From Cedecea colo (GTDB taxonomy: Bacteria > Pseudomonadota > Gammaproteobacteria > Enterobacterales > Enterobacteriaceae), in the NCBI RefSeq assembly GCF_011808225.1, contig NZ_SOYS01000004.1:186001-250000 (forward strand): DNA of 64,000 nt. Reading direction: 5' to 3'. The translations under genes and the position numbers were made by a program. Of the stretch, positions 31,141 through 40,456 are shown piece by piece; the first letter of the stretch is position 1; every line of letters starts with the position of its first letter. Under the pieces are notes generated by a model. That model worked only from the letters and a program-made list of their open reading frames with translations. It had not been told where the DNA came from and searched no databases.

Positions 31141-32010
31141 ATGGATCAGGCTGCGATCATTCGCGATCTGCTTACCTGGCTAGAACGCCATCTGGATCAA
31201 CCCCTTGCGCTGGATAATGTGGCGGCAAAGGCGGGCTACTCTAAGTGGCATTTACAAAGGATGTTCAAAGACGTTACGGGAAACGCTATCGGCGCCTACA
31301 TTCGTGCGCGTCGCTTATCAAAATCCGCCGTAGCGCTGCGCCTCACCGCTCGTCCTATTCTTGATATTGCGCTTCAGTACCGCTTTGACTCACAACAGAC
31401 GTTTACCCGCGCCTTTAAAAAGCAGTTCGCACAGACGCCAGCATTATATCGTCGTTCTCCGGACTGGAGCGCTTTTGGTATGTGCCCGCCGCTGCGTTTG
31501 GGCGAGTTTACCCCGCCCCAGGCTCATTTTGTCACCCTGCCGGAAATGCATCTGGTTGGCGTCACGCAGAGTTATAGCTGTACGCTTGAACAGATTTCAG
31601 ATTTCCGCAATGAAATGCGCATCCAGTTCTGGGCACAGTTCCTTAACAATGCCCCGAGCCTCCCTCGTGTGCTGTACGGTTTGCACGAGCCGCGCCCAAG
31701 TATTGAGAAAGACGACGAACAGGAAGTGTTTTATACCACGGCTCTGACGCTGGAAATGGCCAACGGCTTCCTGCCGGATTCTCATCCGGTCACGCTGGAA
31801 GGCGGCGATTACGTTCAGTTTAACTATGAGGGGCCGAGCACAGGGCTTCAGGACTTCATTCTGACCGTTTACAGCACCTGTATGCCGTCGCTGAACCTGA
31901 CCCGCCGTAAGGGTCAGGATATTGAGCGCTTCTTCCCGCAGGAAGAAACGCGGGTTGAAAACAGACCGCTGCAAATCCGCTGTGAATACCTGATTCCGGT
32001 GCGCCGTTAA
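31141..32010 (+). CDS. rob: Right-origin-binding transcriptional activator Rob
   Basis: Rob is an AraC/XylS-type activator of the mar/sox/rob regulon for solvent, antibiotic and superoxide tolerance. It has 289 residues: an N-terminal double HTH (AAKAGYSKWHLQRMFKDVTG, then FDSQQTFTRAFKKQF), and a GyrI-like C-terminal ligand domain. The stop overlaps that of the convergent gpmB by two bases. Confidence 0.97.
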   Translation: MDQAAIIRDLLTWLERHLDQPLALDNVAAKAGYSKWHLQRMFKDVTGNAIGAYIRARRLSKSAVALRLTARPILDIALQYRFDSQQTFTRAFKKQFAQTPALYRRSPDWSAFGMCPPLRLGEFTPPQAHFVTLPEMHLVGVTQSYSCTLEQISDFRNEMRIQFWAQFLNNAPSLPRVLYGLHEPRPSIEKDDEQEVFYTTALTLEMANGFLPDSHPVTLEGGDYVQFNYEGPSTGLQDFILTVYSTCMPSLNLTRRKGQDIERFFPQEETRVENRPLQIRCEYLIPVRR

Positions 32011-32654
32011 CGCTGCAGTTCGTCTAACGCAGGGGCATCTAAGTGTGAGATATCCCCTGCCGTTTCAACCACCCAGCCTGGCGCAAGCCACGGGCTTTCC
32101 TGGTGATCCACACGCGAGATAGAACAGTTTCGCAAACGTAAGCGGCGCTCCGCCCAGGCCGGCAAGCCCAGAATCGTACTGACCAGGCAGCCCAGCGCCA
32201 TGCCGTGGCTCACCAGCAGCGGACGGCTCCCGATGGGCAAATCACGGCAGGCATTGAGCGCCGCGTGCATACGGCTGCTCATTTCCAGCATCGACTCCCC
32301 TTCGGGAATGCGGCCATCCGGCGTCCCGTTGACCAGCAGACGACGCCAGCCCTCTTCTTCTTCGCTTAGCGTATCCAGATGTCGGCGTTCAAGCACGCCC
32401 ATATCCAGCTCGCGCAGACGTGCGTCAAGCGTTACATCGCACCCACATCCTTGCGCGATTATCTCTGCTGTTCGACGCGTGCGGCCCAAATCACTGGCAA
32501 TAACGTGAGTAATGCCCAATGCTTTGACACGTTCAGCCACTTGCCATGCCTGACGCTCCCCTTTTTCAGTCAGCGCGCTGTCTGACTGGCCCTGAATGCG
32601 GCGCTCCGCATTCCACTGCGTTTCACCATGGCGAACAAGGTATACCTGTAACAT
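32007..32654 (-). CDS. gpmB: Histidine phosphatase family protein GpmB (YtjC)
   Basis: This 215-residue member of the histidine phosphatase/phosphoglycerate mutase-like family has [20 protein letters not shown] at its N-terminus, with the catalytic RHG, and [12 protein letters not shown] near residue 150. E. coli GpmB (YtjC) is thought to be a phosphatase, not a mutase. It converges on rob with an overlap of stop codons. Confidence 0.94.
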   Translation of the reverse strand: MLQVYLVRHGETQWNAERRIQGQSDSALTEKGERQAWQVAERVKALGITHVIASDLGRTRRTAEIIAQGCGCDVTLDARLRELDMGVLERRHLDTLSEEEEGWRRLLVNGTPDGRIPEGESMLEMSSRMHAALNACRDLPIGSRPLLVSHGMALGCLVSTILGLPAWAERRLRLRNCSISRVDHQESPWLAPGWVVETAGDISHLDAPALDELQR

Positions 32655-32707
32655 GCGTTTTATCCGTTATACTGCTGCAACAAAAAATCTTTAGAGTTTC
32701 AGTGATT

Positions 32708-33223
32708 ATGTACCATGTCGTCTGCGCCACAACCAATCCTTCTAAAATTCAGGCTATTCTGCAGGCATTTGACGAAATCTGTGGTGAAGGATCCTGCCAT
32801 ATTGAGTCCGTTGCCGTCGAGAGTGGCGTACCAGAACAACCCTTTGGAAACGTTGAAACGCGAACGGGCGCACGATGCCGGGTAATAAACGCGCGCAAGC
32901 TCCGGCCTGCGGCAGATTTTTGGGTGGCCATAGAAGCGGGAATTGACGAAGGCAGCACGTTTAGCTGGGTGGTTATCGAAAACCACAGCACGCGTGGCGA
33001 ATCGCGTTCGGCAACGCTGCCGTTACCGGCGGTCATTCTGGAAAAGGTGAAAGCGGGCGAAGCGCTTGGCCCGGTAATGTCGGCCTATACCGGCATCGAC
33101 AAAATCGGCCGCAAGGAAGGCGCAATTGGCGTATTTACCGCCGGGAAGCTCACGCGAAGCAGCGTTTACCACCAGGCGGTCGTGCTGGCGCTGAGTCCAT
33201 TCCACAATGAAATTTACCGTTAG
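32708..33223 (+). CDS. yjjX: Inosine/xanthosine triphosphatase YjjX
   Basis: YjjX removes non-canonical purine triphosphates (ITP, XTP). It has 171 residues with the motifs [12 protein letters not shown] at the N-terminus, [10 protein letters not shown] and [18 protein letters not shown] chose ATG at 32708; a GTG two codons earlier is possible. The 3' end overlaps that of trpR by two bases. Confidence 0.95.
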   Translation: MYHVVCATTNPSKIQAILQAFDEICGEGSCHIESVAVESGVPEQPFGNVETRTGARCRVINARKLRPAADFWVAIEAGIDEGSTFSWVVIENHSTRGESRSATLPLPAVILEKVKAGEALGPVMSAYTGIDKIGRKEGAIGVFTAGKLTRSSVYHQAVVLALSPFHNEIYR

Positions 33224-33549
33224 CTTCCGCTGCGTAACAGCTCCTGTTCCAGCCAAAGACAGAGTTCTGGCGGTGCGGATTTCAGGCTGTTCGAGCCGCG
33301 AGTAATCGTCGCGATACCAGCGCCAAGCTCGTTTTTCAGCTCGCGCTGGCTCATTTCACCCTTCAGTAACTCTTCGATGATTCTCACGCGAGTGCCTAAA
33401 GCGGCGCGCTCATCTGGCGTAAGTAATAGCGCTAACAGCGGCAGATGGAGTTGCTTATCAAACGATTTTTGCAGCAAATCCACAAAGCGAAGCCACTCCT
33501 GATTGCTTTGCTCGGCCTGCTCCGCCGAATATTGAGAGAGCTGAGTCAT
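33220..33549 (-). CDS. trpR: Trp operon repressor TrpR
   Basis: TrpR is the tryptophan-dependent repressor of trp, aroH and its own gene. It has 109 residues. The helix-turn-helix is in [20 protein letters not shown], nearly identical to E. coli. The trp operator lies just upstream. It is convergent with yjjX and directly downstream of slt, as in E. coli. Confidence 0.97.
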   Translation of the reverse strand: MTQLSQYSAEQAEQSNQEWLRFVDLLQKSFDKQLHLPLLALLLTPDERAALGTRVRIIEELLKGEMSQRELKNELGAGIATITRGSNSLKSAPPELCLWLEQELLRSGS

Positions 33550-33560
33550 ATCATGCCACC

Positions 33561-33578
33561 ATACTATTTAACTAGTAC
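33561..33578 (-). promoter_or_regulatory. TrpR operator (autoregulatory)
   Basis: Leftward, GTACTAGTTAAATAGTAT is a near-palindrome that closely matches the trp operator consensus (GTACTAGTT AACTAGTAC). It is 12 bases before the trpR ATG and overlaps the likely -10 region. Confidence 0.85.
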
Positions 33579-33604
33579 AGCAGCATAACATAAACTCCCG
33601 CAAC

Positions 33605-35539
33605 TCAATAACGGCGTTGCCATTCGGCGTCCGTTAACAACGGCGCCGATTTGCCCATGAAATACTTATAGTAAGCGTCATAAGCCAGCACATTTTTCAC
33701 ATAGCCGCGCGTTTCGGAGAACGGAATGCTTTCCACAAAAGCGACGGCGTCAATGCGCCCTGCGCTGTTGCCAAGCCAGGTTCTGACCCGTCCGGGCCCG
33801 GCGTTATACGCCGCCGATGAGAAAATACGGTTGTTCTCAAACTGTTGATATACGGACTCCAGATAGGTAGTGCCAATATTGATATTGGTATCCGCATCCA
33901 GCAGCTGATTCGGGCTGCTGTAACCTGCGAGACCGAACTTACTCACGGTATGCGCCGCGGTAGCAGGCATAACCTGCATCAGACCGCTGGCCCCCACCGG
34001 CGAGCGCACTTTTGGGTTCCAGGCACTCTCCTGACGGGCGATAGCCATCGCGTAGCTTTGCGAAATGTCTTTGCCGCTGACATAGCGGGCGAAAGTATTT
34101 TTGTAGGCCAGCGGGAAGCGCTCTTCGAGATGATCCCACAGCTTGCCGGCGATCGTCGCCTGAACGCTCAGATCCCACCAGTTTTGATCGAAGGCGTAAC
34201 GCGCCAGCCCTTCCTGCTCTGGTTTACTGCGGCTGGTGATTAAATTCGCCCATTCGCTGCGGGCGGTGTTATCCATATTCCAGTACATCAGTTCACGCAC
34301 GCGCGCCATTTCCGGGCCCTGCACCAGCGCCTGATTCGCCGGGGCGGCTTTATCCACGCGCAAAGGATAATCTTCACCTAAACGCTGGGCGGCGATCATC
34401 GGATAAAAACCACGCTGTTGCATCAATGAATGAAGGATCTCTTTGGCTTCAGCTTCACGCCCCCGCTCAAGCAGCAAATCCGCCTGCCAGTAGCGCCATT
34501 CATCTTTTTCTTTGGCATCCATCGGCAGGCGCGCAAGCCAGGTATTCAGCCCCGCGCGATCGCCTGAGCCCAGCGCCATGCGCACGCGGCGCTCAATCAA
34601 CGAGGTAGACTGCGAGCGCATGATCACATCGTCGCGCCAGCTGGCCTGCTCAGAGGTAATATCGTTGCCCATCAGACGCCAGGCTACGGTCTCTTTCAGC
34701 TCCTGGGCCCGATCCTCATTCAACTGCTGGGCCTGCACCAGAGATGGGATCATCAGGCGTGCGTTTTCCGCATCCTGACGTGCAATGCGGGTGAAGGCTA
34801 CCGCAGCCGCCTGACGGGTAAAATCTGTTGCGCCAACGGTACGGGCAAAAGTAAGCACGGTATCAGGGTCGTTTTGCAGGCTGACAAGCGAGCTGGCAAT
34901 GGTCTGGTAATCTGCTGGCATCTGACTTGCCAGGCTCGTCACCAGAGAGGTATTGCCTTCTTTCATCGCCAGGCGGATACGTTCCAGATACGCAAGGGGA
35001 TCCTGCGTCCCGGATGAACGCCAGGCCGAGAACAGACGATCGCAGCTCGAAGGTAAATTCTTACCGCTCAGCCACAGTTCCTTTGCCCCGCTCCACGCGG
35101 CATCGGCTTGTCCGGTATTCCACTTCGCGTAGTAATAGTTACATTTTGATTCTGTCGTGCCCGGTGGTTCCGGGCTAAAAGCCAGCAATCCTCGCCAGTC
35201 TTCACGACGCGCCAGTTCGTTTACAAAGCGGGATTTCAGCGAGCGCGCCGGAGGTAAAGTTGGATTCGCCTGGATAAACCGGCTGACGGAGACCGCCGGC
35301 TCATTCATTAAATCATCGGTGAGCAGGCGATATTGCAAATAAGGATAGAGCGGATAATTCTGCAAACCGGGCAGCATCTGCTGCACCACATCCATTTGCC
35401 TGTTATCCCACGCCTGTTTGATTTGCGCATAACGGTTGCGTTGTTCGTCGAGCGAATCGGCCCGGGCCACACCGGCGAACGTTGCCAGGCAAACGCCTGC
35501 GGCCAGCATACGCCATACAACTTGACTGAATTGCCCCAC
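33605..35539 (-). CDS. slt: Soluble lytic murein transglycosylase Slt70
   Basis: Slt is a periplasmic exo-lytic transglycosylase that cleaves peptidoglycan to anhydro-muropeptides. It has 644 residues: signal peptide (MLAAGVCLATFAGVARA at about 11-27), a long alpha-helical ring, and the C-terminal lysozyme-like domain with the catalytic Glu in AIARQESAWNPKV and PVGASGLMQVMPATA. It starts with GTG at 35539, behind GAGGAG. Confidence 0.97.
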   Translation of the reverse strand: MGQFSQVVWRMLAAGVCLATFAGVARADSLDEQRNRYAQIKQAWDNRQMDVVQQMLPGLQNYPLYPYLQYRLLTDDLMNEPAVSVSRFIQANPTLPPARSLKSRFVNELARREDWRGLLAFSPEPPGTTESKCNYYYAKWNTGQADAAWSGAKELWLSGKNLPSSCDRLFSAWRSSGTQDPLAYLERIRLAMKEGNTSLVTSLASQMPADYQTIASSLVSLQNDPDTVLTFARTVGATDFTRQAAAVAFTRIARQDAENARLMIPSLVQAQQLNEDRAQELKETVAWRLMGNDITSEQASWRDDVIMRSQSTSLIERRVRMALGSGDRAGLNTWLARLPMDAKEKDEWRYWQADLLLERGREAEAKEILHSLMQQRGFYPMIAAQRLGEDYPLRVDKAAPANQALVQGPEMARVRELMYWNMDNTARSEWANLITSRSKPEQEGLARYAFDQNWWDLSVQATIAGKLWDHLEERFPLAYKNTFARYVSGKDISQSYAMAIARQESAWNPKVRSPVGASGLMQVMPATAAHTVSKFGLAGYSSPNQLLDADTNINIGTTYLESVYQQFENNRIFSSAAYNAGPGRVRTWLGNSAGRIDAVAFVESIPFSETRGYVKNVLAYDAYYKYFMGKSAPLLTDAEWQRRY

Positions 35540-35933
35540 AAGTTCTCCTCATATGTGTCAGGGCGGCATCGTGCCGCCGCGCAGACTGATGACAAACCTC
35601 ATGGCTTGCGAAGTTCTGAAAGATGTCACCCAAAAAATGAACGGAAAAATCAATTTATTGATTTTCGGCGGATCAACCCCAAAGCAGGAAAAACCACGTT
35701 TTTACTGATTTGTCGGCAATCTCAGGGCGGCATCATGCCGCCACGTTATCTTCATGCTAACCAGGGGGAGCCGGATGCGCCACGCCAGATAAGGATATTT
35801 TGCCAATAAACGCCTTAAGCCCGTTTTGGCTAACACAACCGGCGTACCCTGCTGGGATTACCGGGTGAAAACGGCTACACTTCGCCATTGATATGAACCA
35901 TCTTAAATCACGAAAAAGAGGCGAAGTCGCACT
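35540..35933. other. slt-ettA divergent region
   Basis: This 394-base gap contains copy C of the intergenic repeat (35562-35742) and the promoter area of ettA. Nothing else is recognisable between 35743 and 35933. Confidence 0.65.
35562..35742 (+). repeat. Intergenic repeat family, copy C (core 35582-35722, flanked by palindromes)
   Basis: The 141-bp core begins CAGACTGATGACAAACC and ends GTCGGCAATCT. AAAATCAA/TTGATTTT forms a perfect small hairpin; the long hairpin is partly decayed on its right arm (CCAAAGCAGG against CTGATTTG). It is bracketed by GGCGGCA-N3-TGCCGCC at 35562-35578 and 35726-35742; the 23-bp flanks differ at two bases. Here it lies between two divergent genes, so the palindromes are not simple gene terminators. 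Confidence 0.85.
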
Positions 35934-37601
35934 GTGGCTCAATTCGTTTATACCATGCATCGTGTCGGCAAAGTTGTTCCGCCGAAACGTCATATTCTGA
36001 AAAATATCTCGCTCAGTTTCTTCCCTGGCGCCAAGATCGGCGTGCTGGGTCTGAACGGTGCCGGTAAATCCACTCTGCTGCGCATAATGGCGGGCATTGA
36101 TACGGAGATTGAAGGCGAAGCCCGTCCTCAGCCTGGTCTGAAAATTGGTTATCTGCCTCAGGAACCTAAGCTCAACCTGGAGCATACGGTTCGTGAGTCC
36201 GTTGAAGAAGCTGTTTCCGAGGTTGTTAACGCGCTGAAAGGTCTGGATGAAGTGTACGCGCTGTACGCCGAACCGGATGCTGACTTCGATAAGCTCGCCG
36301 CACAGCAGGGCAAGTTTGAAGAAACCATTCAGGCGCACGACGGCCATAACCTGAACGTTCAGCTTGAGCGCGCAGCCGACGCCCTGCGTCTGCCAGACTG
36401 GGATGCAAGAATCGAAAACCTGTCCGGTGGTGAGCGCCGTCGCGTGGCGCTGTGCCGCCTGCTGCTTGAAAAGCCAGACATGCTGCTGCTCGACGAACCA
36501 ACCAACCACCTGGACGCCGAGTCCGTGGCCTGGCTGGAACGCTTCCTGCACGACTTCGAAGGCACCGTTGTGGCGATTACCCACGACCGTTACTTCCTCG
36601 ACAACGTAGCGGGCTGGATCCTGGAGCTGGACCGCGGCGAAGGTATTCCGTGGGAAGGCAACTACTCTTCATGGCTTGAGCAAAAAGATCAGCGTCTGGC
36701 GCAGGAAGCCTCCCAGGAAGCGGCCCGCCGTAAATCCATTGAGAAAGAGCTGGAATGGGTCCGTCAGGGCGCGAAAGGCCGTCAGTCGAAAGGCAAAGCG
36801 CGTCTGGCTCGCTTTGAAGAGCTTAACAGCGCTGAATATCAGAAACGTAACGAAACCAACGAACTGTTTATCCCACCGGGTCCACGTCTGGGCGATAAAG
36901 TCGTTGAGGTTACCAATCTGCGTAAATCCTACGGCGACCGCCTGCTGATTGAAGATCTTTCCTTCTCCGTACCGAAAGGCGCGATCGTCGGCATCATCGG
37001 TCCGAACGGCGCGGGTAAATCTACCCTGTTCCGTATGATGTCCGGCCAGGAACAACCTGACAGCGGCACTATCGAACTGGGCGAAACCGTGAAGCTGGCT
37101 TCCGTCGATCAGTTCCGTGACGCGATGGACAACAGCAAAACCGTCTGGGAAGAAGTCTCCGGCGGCCAGGATATCATGCGTATCGGCAACACCGAGATGC
37201 CAAGCCGTGCTTACGTTGGCCGCTTTAACTTTAAAGGCGTTGACCAGGGTAAACGCGTCGGCGAGCTGTCCGGCGGTGAGCGCGGTCGTCTGCACCTGGC
37301 GAAGCTGCTACAGGTTGGCGGCAACATGCTGCTGCTCGATGAACCGACCAACGACCTGGATATCGAAACCCTGCGCGCGTTAGAAAACGCCCTGCTGGAG
37401 TTCCCGGGCTGCGCAATGGTTATCTCCCACGACCGCTGGTTCCTTGACCGTATCGCGACCCATATTCTGGATTACCAGGATGAAGGCAAAGTTGAATTCT
37501 TCGAAGGTAACTTTACCGAATACGAAGAGTACAAAAAACGTACCCTGGGTGCGGATGCGCTGGAGCCTAAGCGTATCAAGTACAAGCGTATTACTAAGTA
37601 A
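35934..37601 (+). CDS. ettA: Energy-dependent translational throttle protein EttA
   Basis: EttA is an ABC-F ATPase that binds the ribosomal E site and gates entry into elongation according to ATP/ADP. It has 555 residues with two ABC domains: Walker A GLNGAGKST and GPNGAGKST, signatures NLSGGERRR and LSGGERGR, and Walker B LLLDEPTNHLD and LLLDEPTNDLD, joined by a helical linker. It begins with GTG at 35934. Confidence 0.97.
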   Translation: MAQFVYTMHRVGKVVPPKRHILKNISLSFFPGAKIGVLGLNGAGKSTLLRIMAGIDTEIEGEARPQPGLKIGYLPQEPKLNLEHTVRESVEEAVSEVVNALKGLDEVYALYAEPDADFDKLAAQQGKFEETIQAHDGHNLNVQLERAADALRLPDWDARIENLSGGERRRVALCRLLLEKPDMLLLDEPTNHLDAESVAWLERFLHDFEGTVVAITHDRYFLDNVAGWILELDRGEGIPWEGNYSSWLEQKDQRLAQEASQEAARRKSIEKELEWVRQGAKGRQSKGKARLARFEELNSAEYQKRNETNELFIPPGPRLGDKVVEVTNLRKSYGDRLLIEDLSFSVPKGAIVGIIGPNGAGKSTLFRMMSGQEQPDSGTIELGETVKLASVDQFRDAMDNSKTVWEEVSGGQDIMRIGNTEMPSRAYVGRFNFKGVDQGKRVGELSGGERGRLHLAKLLQVGGNMLLLDEPTNDLDIETLRALENALLEFPGCAMVISHDRWFLDRIATHILDYQDEGKVEFFEGNFTEYEEYKKRTLGADALEPKRIKYKRITK

Positions 37602-37603
37602 TA

Positions 37604-37635
37604 AAAACGGGGCGCCTTGTGCGCCCCGTTTTTTT
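37604..37635. terminator. ettA terminator
   Basis: AAAACGGGGCGC / GCGCCCCGTTTT with a five-base loop, followed by T, lies between ettA and the convergent nadR. It is symmetric enough to serve both. Confidence 0.92.
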
Positions 37636-37648
37636 AAGCAAGCAGCCT

Positions 37649-38881
37649 TTATCCCTGCTCGCCAATCATATCCTTCACCAGCTCAACGCAGCGCAGGAAA
37701 CGGGAATCGTAATCAGATTCTTCAACGTGAACGTAGCTGATATTGTTTTCTTCAAGCATTGATAGCAGAAGATCCTGGAAAGACTTTCTGTCCGTATCGC
37801 TGCCCAGGCTTCGCAGGCCGTCGGCTACCCACGGCGTATTGTTTTCCAGCAGGATAACCAAGTCGAAACGGTATTCATCAATCAGCGCCTGCACGAACGG
37901 ATGTTCCCGCCCTTCATACTTTTTGCAGAACGCCTGGGTCGTGACAAAATCGGTATCGATAAAGGCCACTTTGTTAGCGTACTTCACCGCAAAATCCACG
38001 TACTGGGCGTGTCCGATAGCGATTTTGTCGTAGTCGGAATACTGGAGCGCCATCTCATCGCCGCCCAGATGCGAAAAGACATAATCCCGCCCGTACTCCC
38101 AGGCGCTGGTGGTATTGAAGATATTGGCGAGCTTATTCACCATCCATGACTTACCGCTTGATTCGCCACCCAAAATAGCCACGGTTCTGACAAAAAATGG
38201 TTTGACCTCTGTCGGAATATATTCCCAGTAGCGAAACGGGTTTTCGCGGATCTGCCCGCCGCTGATATTCATAAAGGTACGCTGCGGATCGATAAGCACC
38301 GTTTCAATGCCAAGCTGTTCCGTAAACCTCGGCGCATCGCTCTCTTCCGAAGTGTAGATTCGGTCGGCGTTGATGCCTTTGCTTTCCATAAACGCTTTAA
38401 TACCGCGGCTCCAGACATCCCAGCCGTGCGGATACGGCTCCATGCCTTCTTCATTGAACGAATGGATGCGGATATTTTTCTGGTACTTGAACGTCTGTAA
38501 CAGCCAGCGCAGGCGGTCTCCGGTGGTGGGCTGCTGGGACATGGCGCTGTCTTCAAACAGCAGGCGGTCGCGGGTTTCGTCATAGCCCATGATGATATGC
38601 AGCTCATCAACCTGGCTTGCAGCGCGCTGAATTAAGTAGATATGGCCGGTATGCAGCGGATAAAACTTCCCGAACACCACGCCCACTTTTTTCTCACGCC
38701 TTGGGAATTCCAGGCCAAGAAAACGGTGCAGCGCTTCCAGCTTCTGGGCGCTCGGGCTTTTGATTTTGGCATTCAGCAACTGGCTAAGATAGCCCTTGGT
38801 CATGCCGCAGGCTTCTGCGACCTGCTGTAGCGTAACGCTCTGCTGCCGAATAGCGGTCTTCAGATATTCGAAAGACGACAT
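37649..38881 (-). CDS. nadR: NadR: NAD regulator / NMN adenylyltransferase / ribosylnicotinamide kinase
   Basis: NadR represses NAD synthesis genes and has NMN adenylyltransferase and ribosylnicotinamide kinase activities. It has 410 residues: N-terminal HTH (AEACGMTKGYLSQLLN), adenylyltransferase with GKFYPLHTGHIYLIQRA near residue 70, and the kinase P-loop GGESSGKSW near residue 240. The usual T after GKS is W here. Start is ATG at 38881, after GGAGG. It is downstream of radA and serB. Confidence 0.96.
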   Translation of the reverse strand: MSSFEYLKTAIRQQSVTLQQVAEACGMTKGYLSQLLNAKIKSPSAQKLEALHRFLGLEFPRREKKVGVVFGKFYPLHTGHIYLIQRAASQVDELHIIMGYDETRDRLLFEDSAMSQQPTTGDRLRWLLQTFKYQKNIRIHSFNEEGMEPYPHGWDVWSRGIKAFMESKGINADRIYTSEESDAPRFTEQLGIETVLIDPQRTFMNISGGQIRENPFRYWEYIPTEVKPFFVRTVAILGGESSGKSWMVNKLANIFNTTSAWEYGRDYVFSHLGGDEMALQYSDYDKIAIGHAQYVDFAVKYANKVAFIDTDFVTTQAFCKKYEGREHPFVQALIDEYRFDLVILLENNTPWVADGLRSLGSDTDRKSFQDLLLSMLEENNISYVHVEESDYDSRFLRCVELVKDMIGEQG

Positions 38882-38916
38882 GCTGCCTGCCTCCTGCAAA
38901 ATGGGCGAATAATCAA

Positions 38917-40299
38917 TTATAAGTCGTCAAATACCGAGAGCGCATCCGCGAGTTTTTTCACGCCGAAGACCTGCATTCCTTCCGGTATTTTTTTCGGCAC
39001 GTTAGCCTGCGGGACAATCGCACGCTTAAAGCCGTGTTTTGCCGCTTCTGAAATGCGCTCCTGGCCGCTCGGCACCGGACGGATTTCCCCTGCCAGCCCG
39101 ACTTCGCCGAAGACCACTAAATCCTGCGGCAGCGCTCTGTTTCGCAGGCTGGAAACCATCGCCAGCAGCAATGCCAGATCGGCGCTGGTTTCGGTGACCT
39201 TCACGCCGCCTACTACGTTTACGAACACATCCTGATCCGCCATTTGCAGGCCGCCATGACGGTGCAGCACGGCAAGCAGAATAGCGAGACGGTTTTGCTC
39301 CAGGCCAACGGCAACGCGGCGTGGGTTGGACATCATTGACTGGTCCACCAGCGCCTGGATCTCTACCAGCAGCGGGCGCGTGCCTTCCCAGACGACCATG
39401 ACCGAGCTTCCCGGCGTGATTTCATCGCCACGGCTTAAGAAGATGGCCGAAGGGTTGCTGACTTCGCGCAGACCCTGTTCCGTCATCGCAAACACGCCCA
39501 GCTCGTTGACCGCGCCAAAGCGGTTTTTGTGGCTGCGCAGCGTGCGGAAACGGGAATCGGCATCGCCATCTAACATCACCGAACAGTCGATACAGTGCTC
39601 AAGCACTTTTGGCCCGGCGAGCGAACCGTCTTTGGTTACGTGGCCGACCATAATAATCGCCACGCCGCGGGTCTTGGCAAAGCGCGTAAGGTAAGCGGCG
39701 GATTCGCGCACCTGCGCTACGCTACCCGGAGAAGACTGTACGTCCGCCATATGCATCACCTGGATGGAGTCGATAACCATCAGCTTCGGCGCTTCCTCTT
39801 CGGCAATCATGCAGATTTGCTCGATGCCGGTTTCCGAAAGCATATTCAGGTTAGCCGTTGGCAGACCCAGACGATGGGCGCGCATAGCGACCTGCTGCAA
39901 AGACTCTTCGCCGGTGACGTACAGCGTTTTCATCTGCGCGCTGAGTTTGCACAACGTTTGCAATAAGAGCGTCGATTTACCGGCGCCCGGGTTACCGCCA
40001 ATCAGAATGGCGCTGCCCGGCACCACGCCGCCGCCCAGCACGCGGTCAAACTCTTTGAAGCCGGTTGAGAAACGTGGAAGCTCTTCCAGGCTGATATCAG
40101 AAAGTTTTTGTACCCGGCTTGCGCCCGCGCTGCCCGCATAGCCGGACAAACGCTCGTTGCGCGCAACGGTTGGCGAGGCGGCGATGCGCACTTCGGTGAT
40201 GGTATTCCACGCATGACAGGCGCTGCACTGCCCCTGCCAGCGCGGATAATCCGCACCACATTCATTACAGACAAATGCGCGTTTTGGTGCTTTCGCCAC
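38917..40299 (-). CDS. radA: DNA repair protein RadA
   Basis: RadA is a RecA-related ATPase that helps branch migration in recombination repair. It has 460 residues: zinc finger CNECGADYPRWQGQCSACHAW, Walker A GGNPGAGKST, the KNRFG motif in LRSHKNRFGAVNELG, and a Lon-protease-like C-terminal domain. The start is GTG at 40299, behind GGAGG. That ribosome binding site abuts the end of repeat copy D. Confidence 0.97.
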   Translation of the reverse strand: MAKAPKRAFVCNECGADYPRWQGQCSACHAWNTITEVRIAASPTVARNERLSGYAGSAGASRVQKLSDISLEELPRFSTGFKEFDRVLGGGVVPGSAILIGGNPGAGKSTLLLQTLCKLSAQMKTLYVTGEESLQQVAMRAHRLGLPTANLNMLSETGIEQICMIAEEEAPKLMVIDSIQVMHMADVQSSPGSVAQVRESAAYLTRFAKTRGVAIIMVGHVTKDGSLAGPKVLEHCIDCSVMLDGDADSRFRTLRSHKNRFGAVNELGVFAMTEQGLREVSNPSAIFLSRGDEITPGSSVMVVWEGTRPLLVEIQALVDQSMMSNPRRVAVGLEQNRLAILLAVLHRHGGLQMADQDVFVNVVGGVKVTETSADLALLLAMVSSLRNRALPQDLVVFGEVGLAGEIRPVPSGQERISEAAKHGFKRAIVPQANVPKKIPEGMQVFGVKKLADALSVFDDL

Positions 40300-40310
40300 C
40301 TTTTTACCTC

Positions 40311-40451
40311 CAGACTGATGACAAACCTCATGCTATTGCGGAAGGTCAGCGTGTCGAAAAAAATAAATAAACCAAATCAACGGGTTGATATCCGCCAGCT
40401 CAAGCACAAAGCGGGTAAAACCATGTTTTTCCTGCTTTGCAGCAGGCGACT
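40311..40451 (+). repeat. Intergenic repeat family, copy D (within serB-radA gap)
   Basis: The 141-bp core begins CAGACTGATGACAAACC, identical to copy C over its first 17 bases. It carries ATCAACGGGTTGAT as the small hairpin and a GCACAAAGCGGG/CCTGCTTTGC long hairpin. It fills nearly the whole serB-radA gap, so it is transcribed within the serB-radA-nadR unit. No bracketing palindrome is visible. Confidence 0.8.
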
Positions 40452-40456
40452 ACCGC

